The position numbers and the translations under genes were made by a program. From positions 117,837-181,836 of the forward strand of contig RSEH01000058.1 in assembly GCA_006503475.1 (NCBI GenBank): a stretch of DNA of 64,000 bases, written 5' to 3'. The stretch is from Stentor roeselii. Lineage: Eukaryota; Ciliophora; Heterotrichea; Heterotrichida; Stentoridae. This document shows, in pieces, positions 39,079 to 49,523 of the stretch. Below the pieces are notes generated by a model, which searched no databases, was not told the origin of the DNA, and saw nothing but the letters and a program-made list of their open reading frames with translations. Every line of letters begins with the position of its first letter. The stretch's first letter is position 1.

Positions 39079-39789
39079 TTATTCTAAAGCTTTTCTAAAC
39101 TGACTCATCTTGGGTTCGACAATTCTTGTCCCAGGGTATAATTTTTGGATGACTTCATCACAGTTTCCCACAAAATCAACAAGACCAAGGCTAACAGCTT
39201 CTTCGGTATTGAAGTACTCTCCAGTAAAAGCTTTGTCCTTGATGACTTTGCCGGCTCTTGTTTGATTAATAATATTTTCAAGTTGAGTCTTGGAACTTTC
39301 TAATGTTCCTTTGACCCATTGTTTAGCTTCCTCGGTTAATGGGGTTAGAGGATCAAGCATTCCAACCAAATCTTTGTTGCTTGTAGTCCAAGCCCTTCTC
39401 TTCACCCCATAATACTCAGCGAGTTCTTTAAACTCAAACAAATTAACAGAAGACCCAATACATCCTAAAAGTGAAGCAGATGACGAGTAAACCTCATGAC
39501 CGGCAGATAAAACAAGATAAGCTCCAGAAACCGCAAAGTCTTCGGCAAAAGTATAAGATTTAACCTTATGTTTCGCAGAGAAACTTTGGATTTCTTTACG
39601 AATCAAGTTACTTTGAACAGCACTTCCTCCAGATGAGTTGATAACAACGGCGAGAGCTACAGGATTTGATAAGACTGGCGATTTGAGTGCAAATTTCACA
39701 TCTTGCAGTGTTTTTTGAGTGATCGGTCCTGAGATTCTGACTTTTACGACAATGTTTCTCAAGTCCTTAATGTACTTCAGCTTATCCAT
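39079..39789 (-). CDS. S49-family peptidase, SppA-like
   Basis: The protein is 236 aa, a single S49 domain (short form). Motifs: INSSGGSAVQ near 50-59, AVSGAY with the likely nucleophile Ser88, GCIGSSV near 109-115, and SNKDLVGMLDPLTPLTEE containing the likely Lys139 base. In bacterial SppA and in plant chloroplast SPPA the Ser-Lys dyad degrades signal peptides or membrane-released fragments. No TM segment or signal peptide is seen, so it may act in the cytosol or be imported by a non-classical signal. A prokaryotic origin by old transfer is possible; many eukaryotes carry S49 genes. Base composition looks like its neighbours. Confidence 0.85.
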   Translation of the reverse strand: MDKLKYIKDLRNIVVKVRISGPITQKTLQDVKFALKSPVLSNPVALAVVINSSGGSAVQSNLIRKEIQSFSAKHKVKSYTFAEDFAVSGAYLVLSAGHEVYSSSASLLGCIGSSVNLFEFKELAEYYGVKRRAWTTSNKDLVGMLDPLTPLTEEAKQWVKGTLESSKTQLENIINQTRAGKVIKDKAFTGEYFNTEEAVSLGLVDFVGNCDEVIQKLYPGTRIVEPKMSQFRKALE

Positions 39790-40097
39790 ATTATGAGTGC
39801 CTTAGTCATAAAGGATTATTAGTCTATTATTATAATAATCAAGGGTAAATTCACCTTTTTTATCAGATCTGGTAACAACTAGTGATGAACTGTGATGAAT
39901 CATTGTTAAAAAGCATTGAATCAATTGAAATTTTAATAAAGTAATTAGTGATATAATAAATATTCTATTTTCAGTCTTTAAATACCATGATCATCATCTA
40001 AAAACATATTCTTTCCCAAAAACTTAAAATTAAAGTAAAATCTTAAAAATCTTCAAATTCAATTATCTCTAAATCAGGTTCTGAAAAATCACCAAAA
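39790..40097. promoter_or_regulatory. Divergent intergenic region between S49 and the repeat protein
   Basis: A 308-bp AT-rich gap with both genes reading outward. The right half is G-poor on the plus strand (AAAATCTTAAAAATCTTC). No distinct site is recognised. Confidence 0.35.
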
Positions 40098-42509
40098 ATG
40101 GAAAACTCAGAATTTCCCATTCCTCAGTCCCCTGTCGCAAAAGACGACCCAAGCGAGACATTCAGTCCTTTCGAGACATTCCCCGGTCCATTCAACCCAA
40201 AATGCAAAAACAATTCATCGTCAAGCAAGTCAAAAAAATCAAGCATCTCCAGCGACTTCGGTTTTCAAAAAGACTCCTTATTAATTGAATCCAAAGAAAA
40301 AGGCAAGTTTCCCAAGTCCCATGATGAAAACCCCATTTCAGTCCTCAGCAAAGAAAGTGAATTATGCAGTGAAGACGACTCAGAAGACCATCGTGCATTC
40401 AACGATAAGTTCGAGAAAGGCAGCAGAAAAAACTCAGACTTATTAAAAGAAGAAGATTTTAAATCAAGTACTTTTCAAGTCCCTCTTATTTCAGTTGAAA
40501 GTCTTGATGTTCAACCAAGTTCAGCAATACCCGCAAATGAATCAGAGCCCAGGTCGCCAAGTTCTCAAGAAATTCAGTCAAATAAAGACAGTGTTTCGCA
40601 TAGGGCGAACACGAGCTACAACTATTCAAATGTTGAGAACTTTAACCCTGACCAAGACATGGACAGTGCTTTTACAATTGGTGAACAGATTCAGTTCGAC
40701 CCTGTTAAAGATTTTCCTACCTCGGAATTAACTTCGATGAAAATGGAGGAAAATGATTTGGATGAAAAAAATAATGAATTTTTTCAGGTTCGAGAAAATG
40801 GAAAAGATGAGAAAAATCAAAGGTCTTTTTCGGGAAGTTTTGATAAGTCGGAATCAGAAAGTTGCCCTGAACCACCTTCGAAGATGTTTGTAGTGGAAAG
40901 TACTGGGAAAAGAGAAAGTTTTAGAGATGAAACTGTGCCTAGTCAGTTTGAATCAAAAGATGGATTTTCTGAGAGTCGTCGAGATGAGGTTAAGGAAAAG
41001 TCGGATTTGGAATCAGAGGGTTTTCATGAATTACCTTCGAAGGTGTTTGTAGTGGAAAGTCCTGAGAAAAAGGAAAGTTTTGAAGATGAAACTGTTCCTG
41101 GTTATTATGAATCAAAAGATACTTTTTCTGAGAGTCATCAAGAAGAAGTTAAGGAAAAGTCGGATTTGGAATCAGAGGGTTTTCATGAATTACCTTCGAA
41201 GGTGTTTGTAGTGGAAAGTCCTGAGAAAAAGGAAAGTTTTGAAGATGAAACTGTTCCTGGTTATTATGAATCAAAAGATACTTTTTCTGAGAGTCATCAA
41301 GAAGAAGTTAAGGAAAAGTCGGATTTGGAATCAGAGGGTTTTCATGAATTACCTTCGAAGGTGTTTGTAGTGGAAAGTCCTGAGAAAAAGGAAAGTTTTG
41401 AAGATGAAACTGTGCCTCCTCATTTTGAATCAAAAGATACTTTTTCTGAGAGTCATCCAGAAGAGCTTAAAGAAAAATCACCTCTTGAATCAAGTGAAAA
41501 AGATGAAAGTTTATCTCTGAAAATAGAAGAAAAGTCAGAATACCATCCACCAGATGCCCAATCAACAATCTTCTTCCCTGAATCTGAAAATCCAGTTAAA
41601 ATAGAAGAATCTTCTGAAAGTCACTTCCAGCCAGCTTCTCCTTCACTCGAGTTTCACCAGCCAATAGAAGAAGTTTCCTTCGACCCTGACTTCGAATGCT
41701 ACGAACTTGTGCTGAACACAAGCAGAATAAAAAAGTCAAACATCATCAAATATAACGAACTTCAACGCAAGTTCAAAGTAAGTTCATTCCAACTCCATCG
41801 AAACCTTTCAATAATCGAAAAAAGACAACTTCTAGAAAAATCTTCAAATCTCAAAAGAAACAATCAAGAAATCAAACAAAATCTTCTTAAAGTTGAAGAA
41901 AATGTAGAAGAAATCCGAAATTTCTCTGAAAAAATCTTAAAAACAGTCTTCAACGACCTTCCACAGAAGTTGCAATTCGAAGAGATTGTATTTCCAGAAC
42001 TTTCATCAAACTGGGTGAAACTCGAGGCAGATTCAGTGTTAATCGAAGAAAATCAAACAAATGACCGAATTTACCATGATTTTTATATAAAAAGTCTGAA
42101 AAATTACAGACAGTCCGAGTTAAAGATAGTGGAAATGAACACTATGGAAGAACTATTCACAGTGACCTTGAATCCAAATGAAAGCCTTTCAAAAAGAGTG
42201 AATTTTTTATATGAAACTTTAAAGAATCATCTTTTTTTAGAGTTTCAAGTCCTGCTATGCTCAGTGCCCGTCAGTCGTCCTTTAAGGTCTTATTGGTTAG
42301 GAATCGAGTTGTTTGAAAACGATTCAGTCCAGGTGTTCAACAAGTTCCTTACTTTAAAGGACTGTCTTCTGATGATTGACGGAAAGGAAGTGGAAAAGTT
42401 TACCATTAAAAATTTCGACTCATTGAAACTAAAAGTCCTGAAACCCTTCAAATCTCTTCTCGTCACGAGTGACTCTAAACAAGTTTCAAACGAAATTACT
42501 AATAGTTAA
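40098..42509 (+). CDS. Acidic disordered protein with 159-bp tandem repeats and a helical C-terminal domain
   Basis: The protein is 803 aa. The N-terminal 250 residues are Ser/Pro/Asp/Glu-rich. Residues about 251-460 hold four tandem units of 53 aa (first unit 51 aa), each with a core LPSKVFVVESPEKKESFEDE. Residues about 535-800 are helical with LQRKFKVSSFQLHRNLSIIEKR and then mixed alpha-beta sequence. No known domain was recognised. The repeats are acidic and phosphorylation-prone (many Ser-Glu and Ser-Pro). It converges with cyclin H, with only 2 bp between the stops. Confidence 0.75.
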   Translation: MENSEFPIPQSPVAKDDPSETFSPFETFPGPFNPKCKNNSSSSKSKKSSISSDFGFQKDSLLIESKEKGKFPKSHDENPISVLSKESELCSEDDSEDHRAFNDKFEKGSRKNSDLLKEEDFKSSTFQVPLISVESLDVQPSSAIPANESEPRSPSSQEIQSNKDSVSHRANTSYNYSNVENFNPDQDMDSAFTIGEQIQFDPVKDFPTSELTSMKMEENDLDEKNNEFFQVRENGKDEKNQRSFSGSFDKSESESCPEPPSKMFVVESTGKRESFRDETVPSQFESKDGFSESRRDEVKEKSDLESEGFHELPSKVFVVESPEKKESFEDETVPGYYESKDTFSESHQEEVKEKSDLESEGFHELPSKVFVVESPEKKESFEDETVPGYYESKDTFSESHQEEVKEKSDLESEGFHELPSKVFVVESPEKKESFEDETVPPHFESKDTFSESHPEELKEKSPLESSEKDESLSLKIEEKSEYHPPDAQSTIFFPESENPVKIEESSESHFQPASPSLEFHQPIEEVSFDPDFECYELVLNTSRIKKSNIIKYNELQRKFKVSSFQLHRNLSIIEKRQLLEKSSNLKRNNQEIKQNLLKVEENVEEIRNFSEKILKTVFNDLPQKLQFEEIVFPELSSNWVKLEADSVLIEENQTNDRIYHDFYIKSLKNYRQSELKIVEMNTMEELFTVTLNPNESLSKRVNFLYETLKNHLFLEFQVLLCSVPVSRPLRSYWLGIELFENDSVQVFNKFLTLKDCLLMIDGKEVEKFTIKNFDSLKLKVLKPFKSLLVTSDSKQVSNEITNS
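40848..41477 (+). repeat. Coding tandem repeat, four units of 159 bp
   Basis: Units start at 40848 (153 bp, diverged), 41001, 41160 and 41319. The units at 41001-41159 and 41160-41318 look identical base for base. The fourth starts identically and diverges after about 100 bp (CCTCATTTTGAA in place of GGTTATTATGAA). The first differs throughout. This indicates recent expansion of the middle units. Confidence 0.9.
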
Positions 42510-42511
42510 CC

Positions 42512-43372
42512 TCAGTTCTTCCCCCTAAGTCCTTTTTTAAGCCGATGTCTTAGAGACATCGCTTTCTTCATCGCAGCCCTCGCGATTCCTTCATAAACAG
42601 CAGCCTTATCTTGAAACTCTTTAAACTCCTGAACAGCTGAAGCGAGTTTACCACGAAAACTATCGAAATCCTTGCCAATCGCTTTAAATCCTTCAACCAT
42701 CACCTGTTCCTTTCTTTGAAACCCTTCCAATGCGAGGTAAAAACACGTCAAAGCCATTTCAGAAGGACTTAACTTTAAACAAGTATCGCTTATCAAAAAG
42801 TTTTCAATAATTCCTCTTGTTTTTTCTTGTCTTGAAGCCTTTTCAGTCTGCGGCAGGAGGTCTTCAGGGATCTGTTCAAGAAAGGCCTGCAGAGGTTTGT
42901 AAGGCGAGAAGATGTAAAGGTGGAATTTGATTTCAGATAATAAAATGAACTCTAACTCTAAAATCGCATTCGAATCTGTTCCTCTGAACTGCTGACAAAT
43001 CGTTTCTACACCACCGACGTTGATTTCTTCTGTTTTGCAGGCAAGGAACATCACAGTGAACATCATCACTGCAGGGTCGTATCTGCAGATTGAGTTATTC
43101 AAGTAAAAACGCTTGAAATAAGTCAGAGCTGTTGATATTGCCTTGTCGTGCATGTTGAAATGCTTGCAGGCTTTTATTAGGTTTAAAGAAATCAGGTATA
43201 AAACTGAATTTTCTTCTTCTGGAGTCACTTGGTACTTTAAAAGGGAATTGTCTCCTGTTTGACTTGTGATGAATGAGGATAAATCTGCATCGCGCTTTGA
43301 TTGGATCTCGAGTAACTTGCTGGAGTCGAAAATCCAGAACTTTTGATGTGTTGAGTTTTGGTATTTTGGCAT
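42512..43372 (-). CDS. CCNH: Cyclin H
   Basis: The protein is 286 aa. Motifs specific to cyclin H: the N-terminal HQKFWIFD, the first cyclin box with ALTYFKRFYL and YDPAVMMFTVMFLACKTEE, and then FHLYIFSPYKPL before the second cyclin fold. Cyclin H partners CDK7 and MAT1 in the CDK-activating kinase of TFIIH. Its C-terminal basic helix (KKAMSLRHRLKKG) corresponds to the helical tail seen in human cyclin H. It is slightly shorter than the human protein (323 aa), as in other protists. The start ATG at 43372 is preceded by a sense-strand G-poor leader. Confidence 0.9.
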   Translation of the reverse strand: MPKYQNSTHQKFWIFDSSKLLEIQSKRDADLSSFITSQTGDNSLLKYQVTPEEENSVLYLISLNLIKACKHFNMHDKAISTALTYFKRFYLNNSICRYDPAVMMFTVMFLACKTEEINVGGVETICQQFRGTDSNAILELEFILLSEIKFHLYIFSPYKPLQAFLEQIPEDLLPQTEKASRQEKTRGIIENFLISDTCLKLSPSEMALTCFYLALEGFQRKEQVMVEGFKAIGKDFDSFRGKLASAVQEFKEFQDKAAVYEGIARAAMKKAMSLRHRLKKGLRGKN

Positions 43373-44307
43373 TTTTTTAAGAGGTTTTTAGTAGTTTTAG
43401 GAGATTTTATAAGATGTTTGATTTTTGGGCTTGGTGAAGGTGAATTTTTAGGGTGGTTAGAGAGATGGATTTAGATATTTTTAATGATTTTTGTTGGAAT
43501 TTGGTTTGATTTTAGGTTGAATAAGAATTTTGGATTTTTATAGAGTTGAGTTTGAGGTTTGTAGTGTAGGTGATGATTATTAAGAGTTAAAACAAGATTT
43601 GTAGATGAATTACTTGGATAATTGATAAAGTTTTTTTCTATCGAAATATTTTTACTTCTTAACGATTAAAGTAGATTCCTTTAAACAAAATTTGTTTGAA
43701 GATTCATAAATAATTCGAGGATTGGTTGATGAAACTTTTATTATTTTTTTCTCTGATAATCAACTCAAAAATTAGCAGAATATTAATCCTGATGGATAAT
43801 TCTATTTCAATTATCAATATAATCCGCTTTAATTAAACACTGGTATCAAATTGAATCCTAATGAGCATTAGGAGACTTTATTAAGATTTAAAATAGATGA
43901 AGCGTAAATCTTATGGGTTGTGAAAATCAATCTTTTTAAAATCAACAACTAGAATGCTCAATGCTCTAAACTGATGTGATTGCTTATATAATTTAACAAT
44001 AACCACTTTGTTACTAATGAGATAAATACATTTATTTTACTGTTAAATCTTTAGGGAGGAATACATGCAGAAGTTTATTATAATTAAAATCATCACTGAT
44101 AATTATTGACAAATCCAAAGTAATTAACGATTAATCATTGATTTCTCTTTTCCTTTACAAAATTATAATGTTGCATTCTAATGATTTGCATAATGAGGTT
44201 CTTATAACAATATAGATCCGCAACAGTATTGCAAACCTTTTTAATATCTAGTTAATTTCATTATATTTGCATAATATAAGTAAATTGAAAACATCTGTCA
44301 CACTTAC
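43373..44307. other. Intergenic region; G-poor sense leader of cyclin H, then AT-rich spacer
   Basis: 43375-43590 is T/G-rich and nearly C-free on the plus strand (sense strand of cyclin H is G-poor). From there to 44307 it is AT-rich without a frame. Confidence 0.5.
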
Positions 44308-44608
44308 TGATGAATAGAATCTCAAGTGAGGTAGAACAAGCTTTCTCTAAACAATTAATCATATAAATCTTAAAAGATAAAACTAAATGATTACTCAATC
44401 AAAATGATGAACAGAAAATCTCAAATAAGAGAAAAAAAGCCTTTCTTCTCTAAACCTGCTAATTAAATAATCTTAAAAGTTAAAATCCGATAACTTATTC
44501 AAGCTAATGATGTATAAAAAATTTCAAGTATAAGAAAATAGATCTTCTCTAAACATGTTAATCATATAAACTTTAAAAGGCCAGATCAAATCACTAATTC
44601 AACCAAAT
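44308..44608 (+). repeat. Three degenerate tandem units of about 100 bp
   Basis: Units begin at 44308, 44405 and 44508 with TGATGNANA, carry a shared TTCTCTAAAC block (44343, 44443 and 44552), then TTAATCATATAAA-like and CTTAAAAG blocks, and end with ATTCAA[CG]-like sequence. They lie 200-500 bp upstream of the Cys-rich membrane protein gene on its sense side. Confidence 0.75.
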
Positions 44609-44666
44609 TATTTTAAAATGAATAAATATAAAGTGCAGGGTATATTATAACAATTCTGAAATTTTC

Positions 44667-44687
44667 AATTTGGCCAAAGGCCAAATT
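44667..44687. other. Perfect inverted repeat, 9-bp arms and 3-base loop
   Basis: AATTTGGCC, AAA, GGCCAAATT. It lies 132 bp ahead of the ATG at 44820 and has the highest local GC in an otherwise AT-rich stretch. It may be a protein-binding site or a hairpin. Confidence 0.6.
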
Positions 44688-44819
44688 ATAAAACATTCAA
44701 ACCCTATACTAAAAACAAAACTAAAACACTCAAATTTCTAACTTTAACTTATCAAATTGATTTACTTATAAATAAGCCCACTGACCTTATTTTGATAAAC
44801 CAATTTTTGGATATAATAA

Positions 44820-47800
44820 ATGTGGAGAGTATTTTATTGTTGCTCAGTCCTGGTATTGGAGGCTACTAAAATTTTAGAGTATAGGCCTGGCATTAACTAT
44901 GGACAAGTTTTCAGAGATTATTCTAATAACGGCTGGCATGCAGTGAGTGGATTGACTTCATCAGTAGATGCCTCAGATGTGATGCCCACAGACAGAGGAT
45001 GTTCAATTGATGGATTAAATTCAGAATTAATAACTCTTCCAAGCAATGACATCTGCAGTTCATCATTTTCATTACCTTCTTCCTTTATGATATGTTTTTG
45101 GATTTTAATAATTGGAGATCAGGATGGCTTGATATTCGCCAGATACAAAGCGAATGATAAATCTAACTACTACTTTTACATGAGAAGAACGAAGACTGAT
45201 GATTTGATTACCTTCAAATACATAAAAAATCAAATCATCATTGCAGATATGGTAGGACCAAAGACAAGTTTTATCAAAGGTAATTATTATTAAGACAAAT
45301 GGGCTTTCATAGCGACAATCATAAGCACGACCTCAATCAACCTCTACCAAAACGGGATATTACAAAAATCCTTTACAATTCCAGAGATATACAAAGAAAC
45401 AGGAGCTTACAATATGCAAATCGGAGGACTTTTCAGTACTGTGATAGGCTCCAAGTTCATTTTATGGTCGTTTTCGATAGACACTAATATTGATCAGTTT
45501 CAGTACATGTCAAATACAGCGACGAAGAATTGCATTGTAACTCCCTGCGACACATGCTTACCAGAGATAATTTTCGGTACTTCTCAAGGGTGTCTATCTA
45601 AAGAAAAGAACGAAATAAAGAACTCTGATTCAAAAGATTGCACTGATAAGAGTACCGGATGCATAGGATCAAAATTGATTGCTTTAACTTGCACCTGTCC
45701 TTTCAATTCCTGCAACTTTGACGGAAATTCTCATATATGCGATTGTCCTCCATCAACCACTGCTAGTTCATCGACCTGCTCATGTTCAGGCGGACTGACT
45801 ATTCGATGGGATGTCTGTTGTGAGGTTTACTGCTTGACCTGCTCAAGAACCAGTCCTTCTACTTGTTTGGCTTGCCTTGACCCGAATGCGAGTCCAGATC
45901 CTGCAGGAGGATGTAAATGTAATGATGGGTATTATGGGAATAAACCTTTGAATACAACTTCATCGTGTAAAAAATGTCATAGTGAATGCAAAACATGCTC
46001 AGGACCTTTGTTATGTGAAACTTGTATTGATCAGAATGCCCTGCCACATGCAACTACTGGATGCATCTGTAAAGATAAATATTATAGTCTAACTACTTTA
46101 CATTTGAATGGAAATTGTAAGGTTTGCCATTCAAATTGTAAAACTTGTGTTGCCAATTTGGTGTGCGAAAGCTGCATTGACTCTAATGCTAAAGTGCACC
46201 AAACCGTTGGATGCATTTGTAATGATGGGTATTCAAATATAACATCTTTGAATACAGATGGTCAATGCAAGAGTTGTCATTCCCATTGCTCAAAATGTTC
46301 AGATTTTTCTCATTGCACAAGCTGTAAAGCCGATAATGCTATTCCATCAGCTCTTTCAGGCTGTGAATGTAAACCAAAGTATTATGCAGTAGGCGACCTA
46401 TCAAACCAAAATGCTTGCTTAGCATGTTACAATGAATGTGCAACCTGCACAGAAAATCCCAAATGCAAGTCATGTGTCGCAAAATTCGCTTATTTAGATT
46501 CAAATAGCAATTGTCAATGTAACAGTGGATACTTTATCTTCGGGACAGTTTTGAATGACGAGAACTCTTGCTACGTTTGTGACGATGACTGTTCTTCATG
46601 TGACAGAGCTTTTATTTGCAAGACTTGCAAAGCATCTAATTCAAAGCCAAGCCTAACTAAGGGCTGTGTGTGTGAAGACAAGTACTACCAAAGCAGTCTA
46701 ATGAACAACACAGGGGCTTGCTCTTCTTGTCATTCACATTGTGCAACCTGTCAACAAGCAAATGTTTGTCTAACCTGCTTGGATCCAAATGCAAACCCAG
46801 CAGGAGTCGGATGTGTCTGCGATACTAAATTCTATCAATCTGGAGACTTGACAAACTCAAATTCTTGCATGCCTTGTCTCGATGAATGCAAAACTTGTGA
46901 AAATGATGTCTCTTGCTTGACTTGTAAGGATACGAACTCTGAACTTATTGAAGGAAGATGCAAGTGTAAATCGACATTTTGGTCTAGCTTAAGTGATCCA
47001 AATTCTTGCAAGCCTTGTGTTGGAGCTTGTAAGACTTGCTTAGATGATTCCTATTGTCTGACTTGCAAAGCTTCGAACTCTTATGTTAATAATGGTCAAT
47101 GTAAGTGCAATACTGGGTATTATGATATTAACGGAGATCTTACAACTGAAAAAAGTTGCTTTTCTTGCAATTCTGAATGTTTTACCTGTTCTGAAGCTAA
47201 TTTATGTAAAGATTGCTTAAGTCCTTACTCATCACCAAGCATCACGGAAGGATGCGAATGCATTAAAGGATACTACAAAAACTCATCAACTTCAGATTAT
47301 TGCCAGTTATGCAACGAGAACTGCGAAACCTGTTCAAATTCCACATCATGCGACACCTGCTTAAATAATCTAAAAATCCCATCAACTGAAAATTTCTGTA
47401 AATGTAAAGACGGTTACTACCCCAACAAAACAAACCATGAAAAATGCACAAAATGTCCTGATTTCTGCATAACCTGTCCAAATTTCACTATTTGTGAAAT
47501 CTGTAAACTAAAAAATTCAAACCCTCTTCCTTTAGGTAAGTGTGAATGTCCTGAACTCTCAATTCAAGTAAAATCTGAATGCATCTGTCCATTTGGCATG
47601 ACAATAGGAATAAGTCTAGGAAAATTTAAATGTGTTAATTGCCATTCAACATGTGTAAACTGCAGTGATCCTTCTGAGTTCGGCTGTTTAGTTTGTAAAC
47701 AAGGTATCAGTAAGAACCTCACAGATAACACCTGCTCAGTATGTAAGCCAGGTTATTTCTTCAGTGAAAATTCTTGTTATTTGTGCGAAACTCAATGTAA

Positions 47801-49523
47801 GACCTGCTCGAGTAAAAACTTGTGTCATTCATGCAAAATGTCCGATTTTCAAGTTGAAGAATCTTCTGGACTCTGTAAAAAAGTATGCCCAGAAAAACAA
47901 TTTAATGATAAAAATGAATGTAAACCTTGCCCTAAGCTTTGTACCTCTTGTAATTCAACGAAGAGCTGCAAAGGTTGTGTCGAGAATGCTGAAAAGGTAG
48001 AAGGAAGTTGTTTTTGTAGTGAAGGGTTCAAAGCTTCAGGTGGTTCTTGTGTCAAAAAGTACTTTAAAGCTAGTTTAACGATAAACAAAGATAATGACTT
48101 GAAATTGAAGTTTTCAGAAAAAACTGAAAATCGTTTGAATAAAAATGACTTTCAGCTGATCATCAAAGGAGTTGACTTCGAATACACCTTAATAACCAAA
48201 ACTAATGAAATTTACAATTTTATGGTCAATTACAAGGAAACTATTTATGATGATACTAAAGCTAATTTAATCATTCTGAATAAAAATCTTCGAAGCCAGG
48301 AAAAGTCTTTCCTCAATATTTTCACCTTTGAAAAAAAATTAAACAAGAAGCGAAGAATCAGTTCCGCTATTCAACAAATGAAAGAAATGACAAAAGCTGG
48401 AAAAGCTGCTCTTATCGCCAGTTCCATCGCAATTGCAATAGTGTCAAACCCAGCTTCAGCCTGGGCAATGCTGAACACAATCCAGCTAATAACTTACCTT
48501 CCTTTAAATTCAAACCCTTTGACTGAAGTGATAATTGAATTCTGTGGAGCTCTTGGCGGTTTCAGCTTTATTCCCAACCCCATGCCCTTGATTTTCAGTG
48601 AAAAAGCTTCAGACCCTCCATATGAACAAGCATTGAACTACGGAATCTCGACTTCAGTCTTTTGGATCAACATTGGCCCGACTGTGACAGTTTTTCTTGC
48701 AATGCTTGTTATTTGGCCGTTTGTTTGGGTGTTGTCAAAGTTTAGCTTTGGGAAGATTACTGTAAAGTTGCTGAAAATTCTTACTAATTACAAATACAGC
48801 GTTTTTTTAAGGTTTTGGACTCAAGCTTATCTTGATCTTGGCTTCTTTGCTATCATTCAGATGAAATCTGTAAGTGATATTTAGCCTGTTAATGAATTAG
48901 GTGAAGGGTACTTCAATACTGCCTCTGCTGCCATTTGTCTTATTCTTTTCTTTGCAACTCCAGCGGGTTTTCTTGTGTTTTCGTTTTTGTCTTATGAAAA
49001 GATGCAGGATTCGGAAAATGAAAGTTTTCATCAAGCGTATGGGTCGCTTTATGAGGAGTTTAGTAATGACAAAGGTTTTTTTAGCACACAGTATTATTTT
49101 GTTTACTTCTTGAGAAGAGTTGTTTATATGATTAGTCAGGTTTACTTAAACAGATTTTTGTTCTTGCAGAATAGTCTCAACTTGTTGTTTTCTGTTATTC
49201 AGACTATTTATCTGATTTATTATAAACCTTTTAAAGAGAAACATATTTTGATTGCTAATTATATTGGAGAAGCTTGTGTTTTAATTGTTTTTTCACTTGC
49301 TTTTGTGTTTTTAACTGGGCCAAGTGTAGATGAAATTGAAAGATGTGAAAATATTTTCATTTTTTCGATATTGTTGTGTATGGCTTTACAGTTTTTTATT
49401 ACAATTTACTGTCTTATTTTGGCTTTAAAGGAAATGGTTGTCAAAGCTTTGGAGAAGAGAAGGATTACTCAAAATAGGGAAAATAGAATCGTTTCGAGGA
49501 GGATTCCAAAGCCAGCAAAGTAG
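44820..49523 (+). CDS. Cys-rich multi-TM surface protein with LamG-like head, three exons
   Basis: Exons are 44820-45279, 45295-48869 and 48885-49523. Two 15-nt introns hide stops; joined they give 1,557 aa. The N-terminus (MWRVFYCCSVLVLEA) is a likely signal peptide. Residues about 20-240 look like a LamG/concanavalin-type beta sandwich (LNSELITLPS...SSFMICFWI, then SINLYQNGILQKSF). Residues about 240-1070 are a long array of furin/GFR-like Cys repeats, about 48-50 aa each, of the pattern C..C...C.TC......C..C. The C-terminal part has several TM helices (starting near KAGKAALIASSIAIAIV and ending LQFFITIYCLILALK). In ciliates such proteins are large families of putative receptors or channels. 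A decayed relative lies at 25.96-26.9 kb. Confidence 0.85.
45280..45294 (+). other. 15-nt spliceosomal intron
   Basis: GTAATTATTATTAAG, phase 1 (G|AC). It has an unusual GTAATT donor. Excision links the LamG-like head through KWAFIATIISTT to the rest of the protein. Confidence 0.85.
48870..48884 (+). other. 15-nt spliceosomal intron
   Basis: GTAAGTGATATTTAG, with the frame-ending TAG of the second exon. Excision continues the TM domain as PVNELGEGYFNTASAAICL. Confidence 0.9.
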
